DNA of 64,000 nt, from the NCBI GenBank assembly GCA_009760855.2, contig WPIO01000023.1:1367501-1431500 (forward strand), given 5' to 3'. The notes below the pieces were generated by a model. That model was not told the origin of the DNA. It did not search any database and saw nothing but the letters and a program-made list of their open reading frames with translations. The stretch's first letter is position 1; the number at the start of each line of letters is the position of its first letter. This document shows positions 12,901-24,500 of the stretch, piece after piece. This DNA comes from Cristatella mucedo. Its lineage: Eukaryota > Bryozoa > Phylactolaemata > Cristatellidae. The position numbers were made by a program, and so were the translations under genes.

Positions 12901-13340
12901 CCTCCTTAATCGGGTACTTGTAACTGCATTGATTTCAAAATCTTTGTTCTCTCCCTCTGTCTCTCTCTCCCTCCGTCTGTGACAGTGTCATTGCAACCAA
13001 GTCTGTTTGTAGATTTTCTATCCTGACCTGATTGACAAAACTCAGACACCAGAGTATTCTATTACCCCAATTGAGGAAGAACCGGAATTTTGTGTGCTCC
13101 GATTTCACGCGGGACCACCGTACGAGGTAAGCTGTGTCTGATTCAGTTTGCGCTTTGCTCATGCCCCACACTCATGTAGAAGCATGTCGCAATTTGCTAA
13201 CCATACATTTGTAGGACATTGCATTTAAAGTGGTGAATCGAGAGTGGGAACACTCCTATAAGCGGGGATTCAAGTGCCAGTTTCACAATAACATCTTCCA
13301 GCTGTGGTATCACTTCAAACGCTACCGATATAGACGCTAG
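3936..13340 (+). CDS. CACTIN: CACTIN, 3' part (13 exons, 5' end missing)
   Basis: Cactin is a conserved nuclear protein, associated with the spliceosome and first found as a partner of the IkB protein Cactus. Exons: 3936-4005, 4195-4248, 4507-4650, 4961-5095, 5708-5762, 5907-5995, 6310-6463, 8968-9251, 9468-9890, 11387-11542, 11652-11735, 13013-13126, 13215-13340. Every junction is GT-AG and all phases agree, giving 628 residues before a TAG stop. Diagnostic segments are NPFGDEALLETFVW, FHLQQAKMRSKIRI, AKPIDLLAKYVSADDND, MGYWESLLQQL-like DVGYWESLLQQLAAHMAR, and the C-terminal block from DKYRPRKPRFFNRVHT to WYHFKRYRYRR. The first visible exon begins inside a codon, so the SR-rich N-terminus lies further upstream; I found no convincing exon for it between 1 and 3935. 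A possible polyadenylation signal variant (AATACA) is at 13564. Confidence 0.95.
4961..5095 (+). CDS. CACTIN: CACTIN exon 4: charged coiled-coil segment
   Basis: This 45-codon exon is almost wholly Arg, Glu and Lys (RRRIEREREREERERERE), then ends SEYYNAWEKQEDT before the donor gtgagt. It corresponds to the long charged helix that precedes the conserved middle domain of Cactin. The AG acceptor follows a T-rich tract, and the frame joins FHLQQAK in the next exon. Confidence 0.92.
5405..5640 (-). mobile_element. CR1-like LINE fragment in CACTIN intron 4
   Basis: Antisense fragment whose minus-strand translation keeps the C-terminal pattern CHI-x-PPLTNLRWFPIKQRVKF, related to the LINE signature LHWLPVKQRIDFKVLSLTF. 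It is too short to place in detail and is certainly inactive. The flanking block (about 5530-5585) matches the copies at 7510-7570 and 31500-31560. Confidence 0.65.
6977..7900 (-). mobile_element. CR1-like LINE relic in CACTIN intron 7
   Basis: On the minus strand, broken translations run from a region related to RT C-terminal sequence (7600-7900) through LCNSLIADLPA, then CHITLLLTSLNWLPIMQPIDS and AYLSELLPNP, to the common 3' tail near 6977-7035. This order matches the copies at 39723-40310 and 55826-56736. Stop codons and shifts are frequent. The 7490-7890 part also aligns with 31470-31930. Confidence 0.8.
8047..8125 (+). repeat. CR1-like LINE 3' tail fragment
   Basis: Sense-strand copy of the LINE end (taaagcacctggacagagat, then a gttctcttagggcgct block) followed by a decayed (ATT)n run, inside CACTIN intron 7. 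Confidence 0.7.
8968..9890 (+). CDS. CACTIN: CACTIN exons 8-9: middle domain and low-complexity linker
   Basis: Exon 8 (8968-9251) encodes the conserved segment from ELYVRDRREGIHHAVNSEV through VFKGKSLAQLQLL to RERHQDLLKQKLARLKQE. Exon 9 (9468-9890) is a variable linker rich in Ala and Pro with an acidic part, then the more conserved KYSPRLLNASELEEG and RLDYLRRQMKTTGRAQ. The intron between is only 216 bp. Local GC is much higher than in flanking introns, fitting coding sequence. The exon 9 donor (caggtgatt) departs from consensus. Confidence 0.93.
9905..10130 (+). mobile_element. CR1-like LINE 3' end in CACTIN intron 9
   Basis: The copy starts with a segment close to the one at 56500 (acagcattt-x-gtgggtc followed by ttgtgatttg), continues through the 3' UTR, and ends with agtgcctagaaagagattca, a ggtgctatacaaatgtat block and (ATT)n. 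It is a 5'-truncated insertion of about 225 bp in the sense direction of the gene. Confidence 0.75.
11387..13340 (+). CDS. CACTIN: CACTIN exons 10-13: C-terminal Cactus-binding domain
   Basis: These four exons encode the most conserved part of the family, the C-terminal domain that binds Cactus in the fly protein. Recognisable blocks are DEAQFSVQVPIERQAFMW, DKYRPRKPRFFNRVHT, GFEWNKYNQTHYDMDNPPP, KIVQGYKFNIFYPDLIDK, CVLRFHAGPPYEDIAFKVVN and the end FQLWYHFKRYRYRR. Introns are all phase 0. The protein ends in the usual tyrosine/arginine-rich tail, so the gene is complete at this end and looks functional. Confidence 0.96.
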
Positions 13341-14890
13341 CCGTCATGCCATTCTCATGAGCACTCTATTCCGTCAAGCTTGCACAGGCAAGCGATGTGA
13401 TGTTCGAATGGTTCTGTAGCCCGCACTGGTTGCTGCATGGTGCTGAGCCGAGTAGTCACCACAACGAGATGGGCACGAACAATCGTGGGTCAGCTGACTC
13501 GTGCCCTTGTCATGGACTATTGCTGCCATGGCTTGTAAATATAACGCTCTGTGTACCTTTGTAAATACAATAGATCGCTTGCATTTCTACTTTTCTTGTT
13601 CCTTTTTGATAGCATATTGTGCTCTGGCCCAAAAAGTAAGAGAGCTTGGCTTGCCAGTTGTTGTGTCTGTTGTTTACATGGTGGCCTGCGTAGGTGAGAT
13701 CTTCTTTTGATCCCCTTCCGATAATCAAATGTTGACGGACCTCCTTTACTCCAACTTTGCGGTTACCAATGGAACAATTCCGGAGTGGCAGCAATACAGG
13801 TGGTCAGCTTTTGCCGTTCGCCCTAAGATGGATGATAGGTTTATCGATTGGAACACGAAATGCAACCAATTTGCTGAACCGCATTGCATTTAAAATGCAT
13901 TTGTGTTTAGCTATGCACAAACTCAGGCACTTGATAGCTTAGAAGACAAGAGCGACACCAGGAGGTCAACGATCCAGGCCGTTGGTGCAGCTGCATAGGC
14001 CTGAGCAGGGTGTTCCTGCATGTACTCGTTGTTTAGGCGTGCAGCAGGAAAAAAGAACAGTACTAAGTGTTCCGAACAAGTGTTTGCAACATAACGTAAG
14101 CATGCCGGTGAAGTTGACACAATTAAATATTGTTAACCAAGGCAAGTGGCTGTACGAGCTTTTACAGGCAGCTGGCAAAGATGGCAAAAGCTGCCAACGT
14201 GGACGTGATAGCTTAGCAGTCAGATATAGGTGAAACCATGCTGTTCAGGTCGTAGGCATCAGATAAAGCTGAGCTTTTGATAGAGGAGCTGGCACTTATC
14301 GGACGAGTCCAAGCATTTTAAACCCGACTCGGACAAGAAACTAGCCATCGCAGCTGCCATTGCTATTTGCCTATTAATTGTCTGCAGGTGGCAGATACAG
14401 AAGTAACAAGATAAGCCGGCTTAAGCTCTAAGGAGAGCCAGAATAGAACTAGAAAGATTTTGACTGGTGGTGTAGCGTCCTTTTGGGCCCCAACTGACAG
14501 GTATAGGCAAAGTTTGGGTACTTGGCACATGCATACGTGCTCGTGTGCCTGTACAGTTCATGCTCATATTGCTACTCAGTTGGAAAAAAGACTTATTATT
14601 GAGCTTGGAAAACCGTAGCAAATTATTGGTCGTGGTCAGCCGCGACTGTAGTCGCTCGTATATGAAATTCCAGCCGCAGCATATTCAAATCTAGCTGTTT
14701 ATCACTTCCAGAAATGTTTCTGAGTTTTCCCCTTGAGCTCTTCTTGCCTGCAAAGTACGCTTTCAAGCTAAGAGGAGCTCGGTGCTTTTTCTTTGCTGGT
14801 GCTATGTTATCTTGAGCTCACAGCTTGACCATTCGTCCTCGTCTCTATTTGTGACAATGCTCATTCTGACGAACGCTTTTTGCTCCAAGT
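13341..14890. other. CACTIN 3' UTR and downstream intergenic DNA
   Basis: The first 230 bp or so is the likely 3' UTR, ending near an AATACA/AATAGA pair at 13564-13575. After it I see no gene, no long coherent reading frame and no repeat I recognise up to the SINE at 14896. Confidence 0.5.
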
Positions 14891-14895
14891 GTAGT

Positions 14896-15095
14896 AGGCG
14901 GTGAGCCGTGATGGCACACTAGGTAAGGCGGTTACTTTCACGACCTCGGTTCCGAGGTCGTGGGTTCGATTCCTGCGGTGGGCGATCCTTTATCGCCACT
15001 GCAAGCGGTGGTGATAGCCGTACAGGCTCTTCTGTCGCTATACAAAAGGAGACTGTTTAATCAGCTTGGATTTATTATTATTATTATTATTATTT
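14896..15095 (+). mobile_element. tRNA-derived SINE (SINE-1), best copy
   Basis: Head gagccgtgatggcacactag with an A-box-like part, B box gggttcgattcctgcggtgg, then a body (gatcctttatcgccactgca, then gtggtgatagccg and a cttctgtcgctatacaaaag block) and the end ctgtttaatcagcttggatt followed by (ATT)n. The full element is about 165 bp plus the tail. The palindrome cacgacctcggttccgaggt plus cgtg sits between the boxes. Confidence 0.88.
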
Positions 15096-15099
15096 AGGC

Positions 15100-17800
15100 A
15101 CACGGACTGCTCAAGTTCTTCTACTCATTGCCGAAGGCTGAACTTGGACCTTCACACCACGTTTGTGAGAAACTGTGTGCCTCCTTCAAAAGAATCTTCT
15201 CACATAATGGTGCTGCCCCAGTAAATTTGCAGAATGTTGCGAAAGCCATCCAGCGAGTAGATCCAGACGGCATCGTCTCAGCGTGTCGATGTGCCCTTAC
15301 TGCAAGTGCTCTTCTGCACCGTCTTTGCTGAAATGCCTCATTACTGTTTGTATGGTGTTGTATTCTTAGGTTGAAAGATCGCTAAGCAATGCACTGTCGT
15401 GTGATCGTGTGGTGGTTGCTCTTAAGTGAGCGGAACAGAGAGCACCAAGCAGTAGCTCTGGCGTGTGTGTTTGTGTATGTATGTGTGCACGCGTGTGTGC
15501 GTTCCTGTTGTAGGGCAGCAGGCATGATATATCATGCCTATGCAAATTCGGGTGCGTCAGCGCTGAGTGGCTGCTGATTGGCTGTTTAACCTGACGCACG
15601 ACTGCATCCCAGTTGGTCCGTTCGGGTAAGGCCTGGTGGCTTCGATTGCCACCACACGACGTGTGGTGACCTGCTTTGAAAAAGGCTGCTTCCATGACCT
15701 GCAAAAGTGAATTCTTGCCAGCCCTGGCATTTTCAGTAGAAATGCGTTCATCGTTTACTCTCTCTCTTCGGAAGTGTGACCTTCAATCAAAGCTCACGAA
15801 CAATTATGTTCAGAACTCTATACTAAAGTCTGCAATAGCGTTAGCTTTGCGGAATTCACTGAGCACACACGAAATTACACTCATCACAGTGTCACTTTAT
15901 CCCTTTTCGCAATGTAAAACTGAAGGTAGGTCATACTTACCATCTGTAATTCGCCTACAATGGCTATATCTACTCCATACATCCACACTGCTAAAAGTCA
16001 TATTTCTATGAGTCATATTTCTTCCATCAGCGGTAACTGGCATGCAAATAATCGAATGCAGTGCCAACTAATGCTCAGGAGTGCATGCGTGCCCAGGAAA
16101 TCTACCATGCTTTTCGTTAGCTATTGTTTATTGCTTGCCTTGTAGCAATTTTTAAAGTGCTGGAAAGAGGCAGCAGTTCTCATAGGGTGCTATGCAAAAG
16201 ACATTGTTATTGTTATTTTCGCCTAACTTAAGTTATGAAAATTCATTTACTGACAAATTGGAGCTTGTGTGCATATTTATCGTGAATTTTAAAAAAAAGG
16301 ACTTAATCTTACCTGTTGCTAACGAAAGCTTCACAACTGACCTCGTTTTGATGTAACCTTTAAGAAACAATTATTCAGGGGTCGGGTATTGGGTGTGGCA
16401 GTTGACCTGTAACTTTCTAGTGGCCTTGTGTCGCGTTGGAAAGGCAACAGCAGACGGTCGGCGAGGTGATCGGTCTCTTTGCCAATGCTGATTGAGGCGT
16501 AGCAGCACTATTCGGGTTGTGCCGGCCAATTAATCTCACGAGAGACAGTAAGGCTAACCTGCATGGCCTGTGATGGGGTACATGCACCCTTCCCCCTACA
16601 ACTGTGACGGGGGGGGGGATGCTGGCATCCTTCCACTACACCTGGGCTTAAGCGAATGCGATGGATGTGGTAATGCTCCAGACGTTACACATGTTTCGAT
16701 ACTGGCTGAACTTTTGGCAGTAACTCGCACTTAGGCCTTGTGGCTTTAAGGAGGCACAGACGGAGATGCATTACTTTATCATGTCCAAGTTCGCTAGAGG
16801 ATGCATTTTAGAATAATTTTCCGTGCCGTCTTACTGTTATTGCTAAACATGCTGTGTGGCAGTAATTGAAAGTAGCCGGGATGAAACATATTGGGTAGAG
16901 AGTTAAAGTGAGAGAGACGAATGCAAACTTGAGACCTGCGATAGCTGTTGGCGGTGCTATCGCCACTTCTGCAAGCTACACCTATGAAAGGCATGTGCAG
17001 TTCGGGTGCTAGCTCGGTGTTGTGGTTTCCTTTAATTGATAGCACTGCACCTGATTGGTTTACGAGTGGGCTGTGACACTCGATGCGGCATGCTGTCGGG
17101 ATGTGCTATTAGTGATCGTCGTGACGAGGGAGTCACAGGCACTCGTGTGGGCGAGAGGGGCGAAGAGAGTTGTGCTTCCTGCTGCTCCGTCCGCAGTGGA
17201 ATAAACTGGTTTGCTCGTCAGCTGGCTGCGTTCCGTGCTGTTCCCGACGATAACCAAACCTACAGGGTCCTGGTGACTTCGGCTGCCCGGCCATAACAGC
17301 CTAACATCGCTGGGTCGCTCTGTAGCGAGAGGATGGCAGGCTATGGCCTATGACCTCAGAAGAAAGACCGCCTCCGAGAGAGTTTTCAGTGGTCTCTACT
17401 TTTTCCGAAGGTGCCACTTATCGCACTGTGTAGCGCCCTGCTGGCCTTGGCTGAATTTTAGCGCGAACAAGAGCTGTTCGGAGGCGGGCTAGAACTCCTT
17501 TGTCCTGGAGCAGTGAGCCAGAGAGGAGCGTCAGTGCGGTTAGAGAGGACGCGCTTAAGGGCAAGCCAGGAAGCTCTCTGACCAGCGGTGGCAAGTCGGC
17601 CTTTAGAATTGGTCCGATACCCACGGGAGCTGCTGATTGATGTTGGCTGGCCTGTCAACCTTCGCCATCACTCTGTCCAAAAAGAATCGTCTGGAACCCA
17701 TTCGCCATTCAAGCTGGACAGAGGGGACGTTCCAGTGGCCTAGTGCCGGTATTAATTCCTTACCGTAATGGGCTCTGGTGTTGGGCCCAATACCACTAAG
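15100..17800. other. Intergenic DNA with little recognisable content
   Basis: A decayed LINE tail lies at about 16155-16220. Short GT-rich and G-homopolymer stretches occur (15463-15500 and 16606-16618). Small open frames show no family similarity. From about 17040 the base composition becomes GC-richer, leading into the LTR-like block. Confidence 0.4.
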
Positions 17801-17819
17801 CTCTTGCCCCATTGTCTCA

Positions 17820-18960
17820 GCTAAGTATTTAAGAGTCCAGCGACGCTCGCTCTGTGCCTGGTGTTTTTGGTCTCTTCTGGACTTCGGTCCGGCTCTGAAA
17901 GCGAGGGAGGAGGGCGGGCTGTCCGCCGACGATGGACGGAACAGGACAAGACAGCGCTAGGAGGATTCGGTGGACTCCACCGAATACGGTCGTATCGCGC
18001 CCGAGCTGGCATTCTGTGTTTCTTTTGTGTTTTGTGTGTGCGCGCTAGCACGTGGTCTCGGCATAGGGATTTGCCGGTGCGAGCTAGGCGTAGTTGACGT
18101 GTGTGGAGGCTTAGTTCTCCGGTTAGGGTTTAGGCTCCAGTTTGAGCTCCGTCTATTTGGGTCGTCCCCAGTATAGATGTAAGTAGCGTAAGTGTGGAGA
18201 CGTGTTTCCTACGCAAGAGTGCTTGAGGTGGCGTGTGTGGAGTATTCCTGCCACACTCGGGGAAACCGAGACCTAGTTCTCCGGTTAGGGTTTAGGCTCT
18301 GGTTCGGGCTCCGTCTATTTGGGTCGTTTCCCATTATACACGTAAGCAGCCCCAGTGTGGAGAAGTATTCCCTCCGCAAGAATGCTTGAGGTGGCGTGTG
18401 TGGAGTATTCCTGCCGCACTGGTGGAAACCGAGTTCTAGTTCTCCGGTTAGGGTTTAGGCTCGGGTTCGCGCTTCAGTGTGGAGAAGTATTCCCTCCGCA
18501 AGAGTGCTTAAGTTGGCGTTTGGGGTATTCCTTCCGCACAGGTGGAAACGAAGTCCTAGTTCTCCGGTTAGGGTTTAGGCTCCGGTTCGCGCTTCAGTGT
18601 GGAGAAGTATTCCCTCCGCAAGAGTGTTGGTGCTGTTGAGAACGTGCGAGGAGTGTGAAGATAAAGCTGAACTAGACGCACAGCGACTTGGTGCGCTTGC
18701 GAATAAAGTTCAGTAAAATCCCCAATTTGTGTGTCTCGCTTTCCAATTCACGCCGCGGACTCACGACCCCTTTAGTAACGGTAAGCAGGTCGGCGCCAGA
18801 AACGCTCGTCTCGTGGCGGCCAGCTTATTGCGCGTGGGCGCGCACCGAACGGCATTAGGCGCCAGGCTACGCCGCTAGGTAAGCGGCAGGTCAAGCCTGC
18901 CCCGCCGAGCCTTCGGCGTTACAATTGGTTGGGTTGGCATTTTCACTAGCCGTGTCGTTT
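17820..18960 (+). repeat. LTR-like block with internal tandem repeats and telomere-like motifs
   Basis: A TATA-like motif (tatttaagag, 17825) is followed by GC-rich DNA. Next come about four imperfect copies of a 120-166-bp unit (18112, 18271, 18437, 18557), each holding agttctccggttagggttta. An aataaa signal follows at 18702, then a pyrimidine-rich segment. The TATA, repeat, AATAAA order resembles an LTR promoter and R-U5 region, but no partner LTR or coding region was found, so the assignment is inference. The tandem repeat itself is certain. Confidence 0.55.
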
Positions 18961-19046
18961 TTACTCTACACCCTGTTATCCTACACACCTCCGGCCTGTC
19001 GATCATTCCATTTAACACCGTATAACGCGTATAGATGGAATTGCGA

Positions 19047-19207
19047 GATTCACCGAGCTCTCATTCTGTGTACGCGTTGAGAGAAATAAAGATTGGGACT
19101 CGTTTACCGCTTGAGTCCGCGTGATCTCCGCGAGACTCCGCTAGAACTGCCGCCCCACCGGAGCCACCGCAATACTATTACAATGGGCAGCGCAGGTCAG
19201 GTGGATT
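19047..19207 (+). mobile_element. LTR-like fragment, copy 1
   Basis: Shares about 160 bp with 20641-20805: a cgagctctcat block, gtacgcgttgagagaaataa, agattgggactcgtttaccg, then gtgatctccgcgagactccg. The part from the AATAAA onward also resembles the R-U5 part of the LTRs at 28835-29137 and 30423-30725 (ctcgtttacc, then gagactcc, then ccaccggag). This suggests a fragment of a related LTR family. Confidence 0.6.
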
Positions 19208-19789
19208 CCGCCATGTATGGCACCGATAGTGTATTAATGGTCCTAAGAAGGCAGAATTTAGCTCCCTAAACATTCAAATTTACCGATTCCTTCCTGAATC
19301 TCGTGACTCAATCCGCTTCTCCGTCCTTAGGTCACGGCTTCGCAAAACGGGACATGTGATTTCGAAGATGCTCAATAAATGCTTCGCACGAGGAAGGAGG
19401 ATGCAGTAAAAAAAAAGTGGAAAATAAGGCTGGTATTTCGCGAAGCTCAGATCGGCTCTTCCAAGAGGAGAAACTACACACTGAATGGTTTAGGGTGGCG
19501 TACAAACACGTGTCGTCGGCGAAAGAGTAGTAGAACATAAAAAAGTACTCGAACAACAATCCAGTACACACAATAAATCATACAGTACAATCAAACATTG
19601 GCTGCTAGAGCAAAGATGGCTGACTTCCCGAAGGCTGGAGATTGATCATCCAGTCTCCGACCAACGTAGAGTTTCTTTCCGATGTTTGATTGGCAGCCAG
19701 CCGACGAAGCTCAGACAATCCACTGCACAATTCTGCTCCACAATTTGATCATCTAGTCTGGTTTGTACAGTGCTGCAAGTGAGAAAGTG

Positions 19790-19945
19790 TGCAGCGCCCT
19801 ACGAAAACCATCACCCTTTTCCTGCACTTTGCATATGCTAGAAAGAAATGACTGCACACTTTATTCGCAAGAAATTCGGCGAGCAGAAAATGACCAATGC
19901 ATTTTTGCAGAGCACCATGAGAACAACACCTCTTTCTAGGCACTT
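19790..19945 (-). repeat. Two decayed CR1-like LINE 3' tails
   Basis: Two antisense blocks related to the LINE end follow each other (gcgccctacg to cactttgcatatgc, and caccatgagaacaacacctc to aggcacttcatgtg). Both are strongly decayed. Confidence 0.5.
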
Positions 19946-20202
19946 CATGTGGGCTCGAAAAGAAGAGTACCGACTGATTATAATGAGCGGATGTGCAGCA
20001 TAAGAACGTTAAAGGACAACGCTCATGGACGAAGCGAATGCCGTGAGAAACATTTAAACATGGACTTTAAATGTCGCGCACTGGAACTGCAGGAGTGGTC
20101 GCATGCGTTTTCGGAGATTTGTCAGAGGCGCTACCACCACCGGGCTGAGAGGAGGAGGAAACCTGAGGATTAAGCATTTCAGATAAATTAGCCAGCGCGA
20201 CC

Positions 20203-20405
<203 letters not shown>

Positions 20406-20640
20406 CGGGATCTCTAGGTGAGTAGCGGAACCTTCAAATCGGCGTCCGACTTGATGGTGTTGTGTGCGCCTGCGACATCTGCTGTTGTAATTAGCGAAGC
20501 GCTCGGACACTATTGTATGCCTCACCCGCCAGCAGTTACGCCATTGACGCAGCGAAGCCTATTCCGCACATGTGGCTAGTAGTAGTGCCATTGGCGCGTC
20601 AGGTCACTAATGTATGTGATATTTCTTGACGTCTGTTGTG

Positions 20641-20805
20641 ATTCAACGAGCTCTCATATGTGTACGCGTTGAGAGAAATAAAGATTGGGACTCGTTTACC
20701 GCTTGAGTCCGCGTGATCTCCGCGAGACTCCGCTAGAACTGCCTCCCCACCGGAGCTACAGCAATACTATTGCAATGGGCAGCCCAGGGCAGGTGGAATG
20801 GTCAC
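20641..20805 (+). mobile_element. LTR-like fragment, copy 2
   Basis: Second copy of the fragment at 19047-19207, in the same orientation and about 1.6 kb away. The shared segment continues past the likely LTR end (atactattgca) into atgggcagcc and an aggtgga block, so both may be 5' LTR remnants rather than a 5'-3' pair. The DNA between them holds only a GA tract and LINE tails. Confidence 0.6.
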
Positions 20806-21559
20806 TGAAGCGGCTGCACTGCGGGACGCAAGTTGATGGATGGTCGCTACGTGGTCGTGGGGAGCGAGAAAGAGGACGAGCGCTCGTCCCGTGCACGACG
20901 TCCGGTGCTCTCTTGTGCGCGTGCGCGAAAATAGAAACCCGCAAAGCTCTTAGGCTCTTAGATCGCAGACACCAGCGCTCTACTAACGCCAGACTCGGCT
21001 GTCATGTGAGGCTACGAACGTACGTGCGCCAAGTCAGACTGCCGCGAAACTTAAGGGACAAAAAAGCCGAGCGGCAGGCTAAATGCGCGCAAAACGGATT
21101 CGCGATTAGTTGCAGACGTGGCCACAACGGATGCACTCACGCCCGTGTCTACCAGATGTCAAACAAGTCTAAAAAGCCAGCCCTGACACCAGTCGGAGTG
21201 GCTTTTGCGGGCACGGGGGTAGTCGCATGGCTTACGCTGCCGAAGAGAGCTCGCGCTCTGGGGAACCGAAAGAGGGCGTACACAAGCAAAAGGTACTTAT
21301 TTGAAAGGGGCATTCATTCGCCGTTGGCGCTCGGAAGTCTTGTGCACGCGCATTCGCCGCCCAAGATTGCAGGCAGACACACAGGAGCTACTGCGCATGC
21401 AAGCAGATACAGCATATTTCCGCAGGCAGTCGTCGGCCTCGGTCGGGCTTAAAATCGGATGCCGCCGCACGACCGGATACGGAAAGGTGGCGCTCTTGTG
21501 CCGCGGTCGGGATCACTTCCTCGTTCGGGGCCGCGCGTGCCTGTGGGATTATTGTGTGC
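20806..21559. promoter_or_regulatory. GC-rich region upstream of OSTF1
   Basis: The stretch just before OSTF1 exon 1 is much richer in G, C and CpG than the surrounding intergenic DNA. It directly precedes a short first exon, so it probably holds the promoter and 5' UTR. No TATA box or transcription start can be assigned. Long open frames across it are expected from composition and disagree with the exon frame. Confidence 0.45.
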
Positions 21560-24500
21560 ATGGCGACTCCGTCGAGACCCGCTCCGCCGCCGCCGCCAAG
21601 CCGTCCAGGTACGAATATCGTCGGCCGCGTCGAGCGCTAGTTGCAGCGCGATTGGTCGGGCGCTGTAGCAGCTACCGCGGCGCCAGACTGCGCCCGAGCT
21701 CCCCGCCACCTGATCGTCGGCTGCGGACGTCGTCACGCGCGGTGTTTCGTTTGCGCTTCGGAGGAGCGCATACCCGCAACTTGTTTTTTTTCTTTCTCAC
21801 TCGTAGCGTGCTTTGGAACAGCCTGCCGCTCGCTGTGCCGCGTCATGTGGGGGTGGTTGCGAGGAAGGGGGCGGTTGAGTGGAGCGTCGGTGCCGACTGG
21901 GGACTGTTGCGGCGCCTAGCAAAACCTCCGAGTTCAACCTATCGGTCGCTCATCCTTCTTTATTTCTTAGGGCAAGTCAAGGTGGTTCGCGCACTTTTCA
22001 AATACGAAGCGCAGCAGGTAAACAATCAGCGCTGTACTTTACTTGTGCCCACATCCTTCGTAAAGATGAATGCAGGATATGTGCTCACCGCCGTCATTAA
22101 AACACAAGGGAAGGCCCTAGAAGCCGGGCGATACCATGGGCCGACTGCAGCCGTGGCACGGTGGCCACTCGGTTTTTTGGAGCACATGTCAGTCTCTCGG
22201 CCAGTTTTGAGTGCTGCGTCCGCACGAGCTATCTTAGAATGCACGAGAGTCACCACTTTTTCAAACTTTTTGTATCTCGATTGTCGTTTTTCTGGCGTGC
22301 TTTTTCGCGTGCAAAAGAATACGAGTCGCAAAGCAGCTGCAAACCTGGCTTCCGCCTTGTTCCCGACGGTTCTCGGAACGGATCTGTCAGCTACAGCCGG
22401 CTGGTTATTGTTTGCAGCTGTTAACTGCACGCGTGGTCTGCGACATTCTCTGCGACACATTAAGGCAAGCACTTTTTAAAATAGTTTTTAAGGATGAATG
22501 CATGTTAAGCTCACGGTGACTCGGAAGTGCTGCCGCCCCCTGTTGCAACTCGGTTGCAAAGCACAACGTACGCCCCCACACTGGTGACTTGGTATAAAGA
22601 CTACCAAAAAGAAGACTAACAGCTATTTAGGCGCCACACCTGCTGTCCATCTTCTTAGATGTATGGATTTTCTGCCGCCTACCGTAAGTAACATAATAAA
22701 CATGTTCTTACCCTCAGGTTGTGTCCATGCAACCTTTGAAGAGGCTGTTGTCGGGGTACTCATTGAAGAGGCATCGCTAGACAAGGATAATTTAAGTCCC
22801 GTCTCTCACCTGCCGATCCTATACAAATGCACGATTGGCAGACCAGCCAAACTTTTTATTAAAAGATCAAACTTAGCAAGTTAGTTCCAGTCAAGATAAA
22901 GAGCTAATCACCCTTCAGAGTCGGCACTACTACGAGTGTACCCTTTCAGCAAGCTTACTAAGGCAATAGTAGTGTCTCTGCTAGTTCTGCAGCATCTCTT
23001 GGCAGCATCGGATGCCATTAATCACTAAGTCTTTTAGTGCCTAGTATCTAGTCTGGGCATTACTGGCTCTGCACTGCACTGCAATGGCTTAGGTCCTCCA
23101 GCCTCAGTGGAGAATTTCTGAGCCTAGGTATCAAACGATCAATACTTATCTGGTGAACCTTGAGTGTCCTGTCCCAAAACGGTCTTTAGATAGATAGCCG
23201 CATTAGCACCTAAGTGAAGAAGCCTCTTTCAGCTACTTGATATTGCAACAATATGGACTTGCTTAGAGAAGGATCCTGCAGCAAAGTTAGCCCACGTTTG
23301 TTGCATCTCATCTAGACTTGTATTACTCAATATCTCTAGGTCATAATGCCTGCGAGATAGGATGCTAACAGTTGGTTCAGAACCTAACTGGCTGTGGCTT
23401 CAAGCCCCTGAGTCAGCCTACACCAGTTGTTGAATCCGACCACTATGACCTAGAAGCTTCGGAAGCCGTATACCGCGTCGATAGCAGAGCACGTCAGCAA
23501 TAAAGAGTGCCTATACCTTAGGATGACAAAGCCATGTCGTTAACGTAGGGCACTCAATAGCAAAGCCAGAGGGCCACATATGCACAGCACCAGTGTGATC
23601 TACAACTTAGTAGCTCCTAAAGTCTTAATTAATCACTAAGTCTTTTAAGTATAACTCACTGACGGTCACTAGAGATGCTGAGTTCATACGGTCGAAACTA
23701 CAGGTTAGGACATATCTGGTTCCTAGTGCTTATAATTAAGGAGCCACTAATCATCTCAAGCACTGTCATAATCTGACCTATCTGGCACATTTCACTTCCG
23801 TGTGCCGAAGCCATTGCAAGCTTCGAACTGTCCATCTAACTGGCTGTGGCTTCAAGCCCCTGAGTCAGCCTACACCAGTTGTTGAATCCGACCACTATGA
23901 CCTAGAAGCTTCGACCCACACTCGATATTGCACATGGGCCCCACCGTAGAAGGGTGGCTTCTGTCGTTTGAATCGACTGCCACAATGTAGGAGCAGCCTT
24001 GTGTGGTCTGACTTGACTGCTGGCTCTCAACAGACTGGGAGGAGCAAGAGCCGTAAGGCGATGAGACCATCCCCATAGATATAGATCAGTGTACGCCTGC
24101 ACTGGTGCACTGGTTGACCAGTAAGCAAGCCTTGGAGAAGCGAAGAAGTTGCTTCTGTTAGGTGCTGCAGTCCACCGTGTATATTCCGTAAAGGTCTTTC
24201 TTTCCGACATCATTTGTGTTCACTAGCAGTAGTTGAGGCTGCACTCGATGGATGCCGAACAAGGCTGCTTACAGGTCCCTAGGTAGTCCAATATTTATCT
24301 ATTGTAATATATCTGTACCTATATGCTCACTTTAAAGGGGGATGTGGTTTTAGTCTATTACCCCTGCTCCTGCCATGCTATCTGCTGCCTTTCTTGCAAG
24401 CAGGCTATAGTTACACCAGGCAATCGTAGACGGTAGTGGTAGTCATCCCATAACCTAAGCTGAGGGCTTCGTGTGAAAATGGTCCCTCTTTGTAGCTAGA

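Noticed and set aside
14896-14985. A functional tRNA gene
   Set aside because: A and B boxes are present, but the expected acceptor stem and anticodon arm are not, the same unit recurs with a common body and tail, and the copies differ. It is a SINE head.
20685-22479. Long open frames (255 and 392 codons) in the GC-rich OSTF1 upstream region
   Set aside because: They overlap OSTF1 exons 1 and 2 in other frames, lack family similarity and are expected from GC-rich composition.
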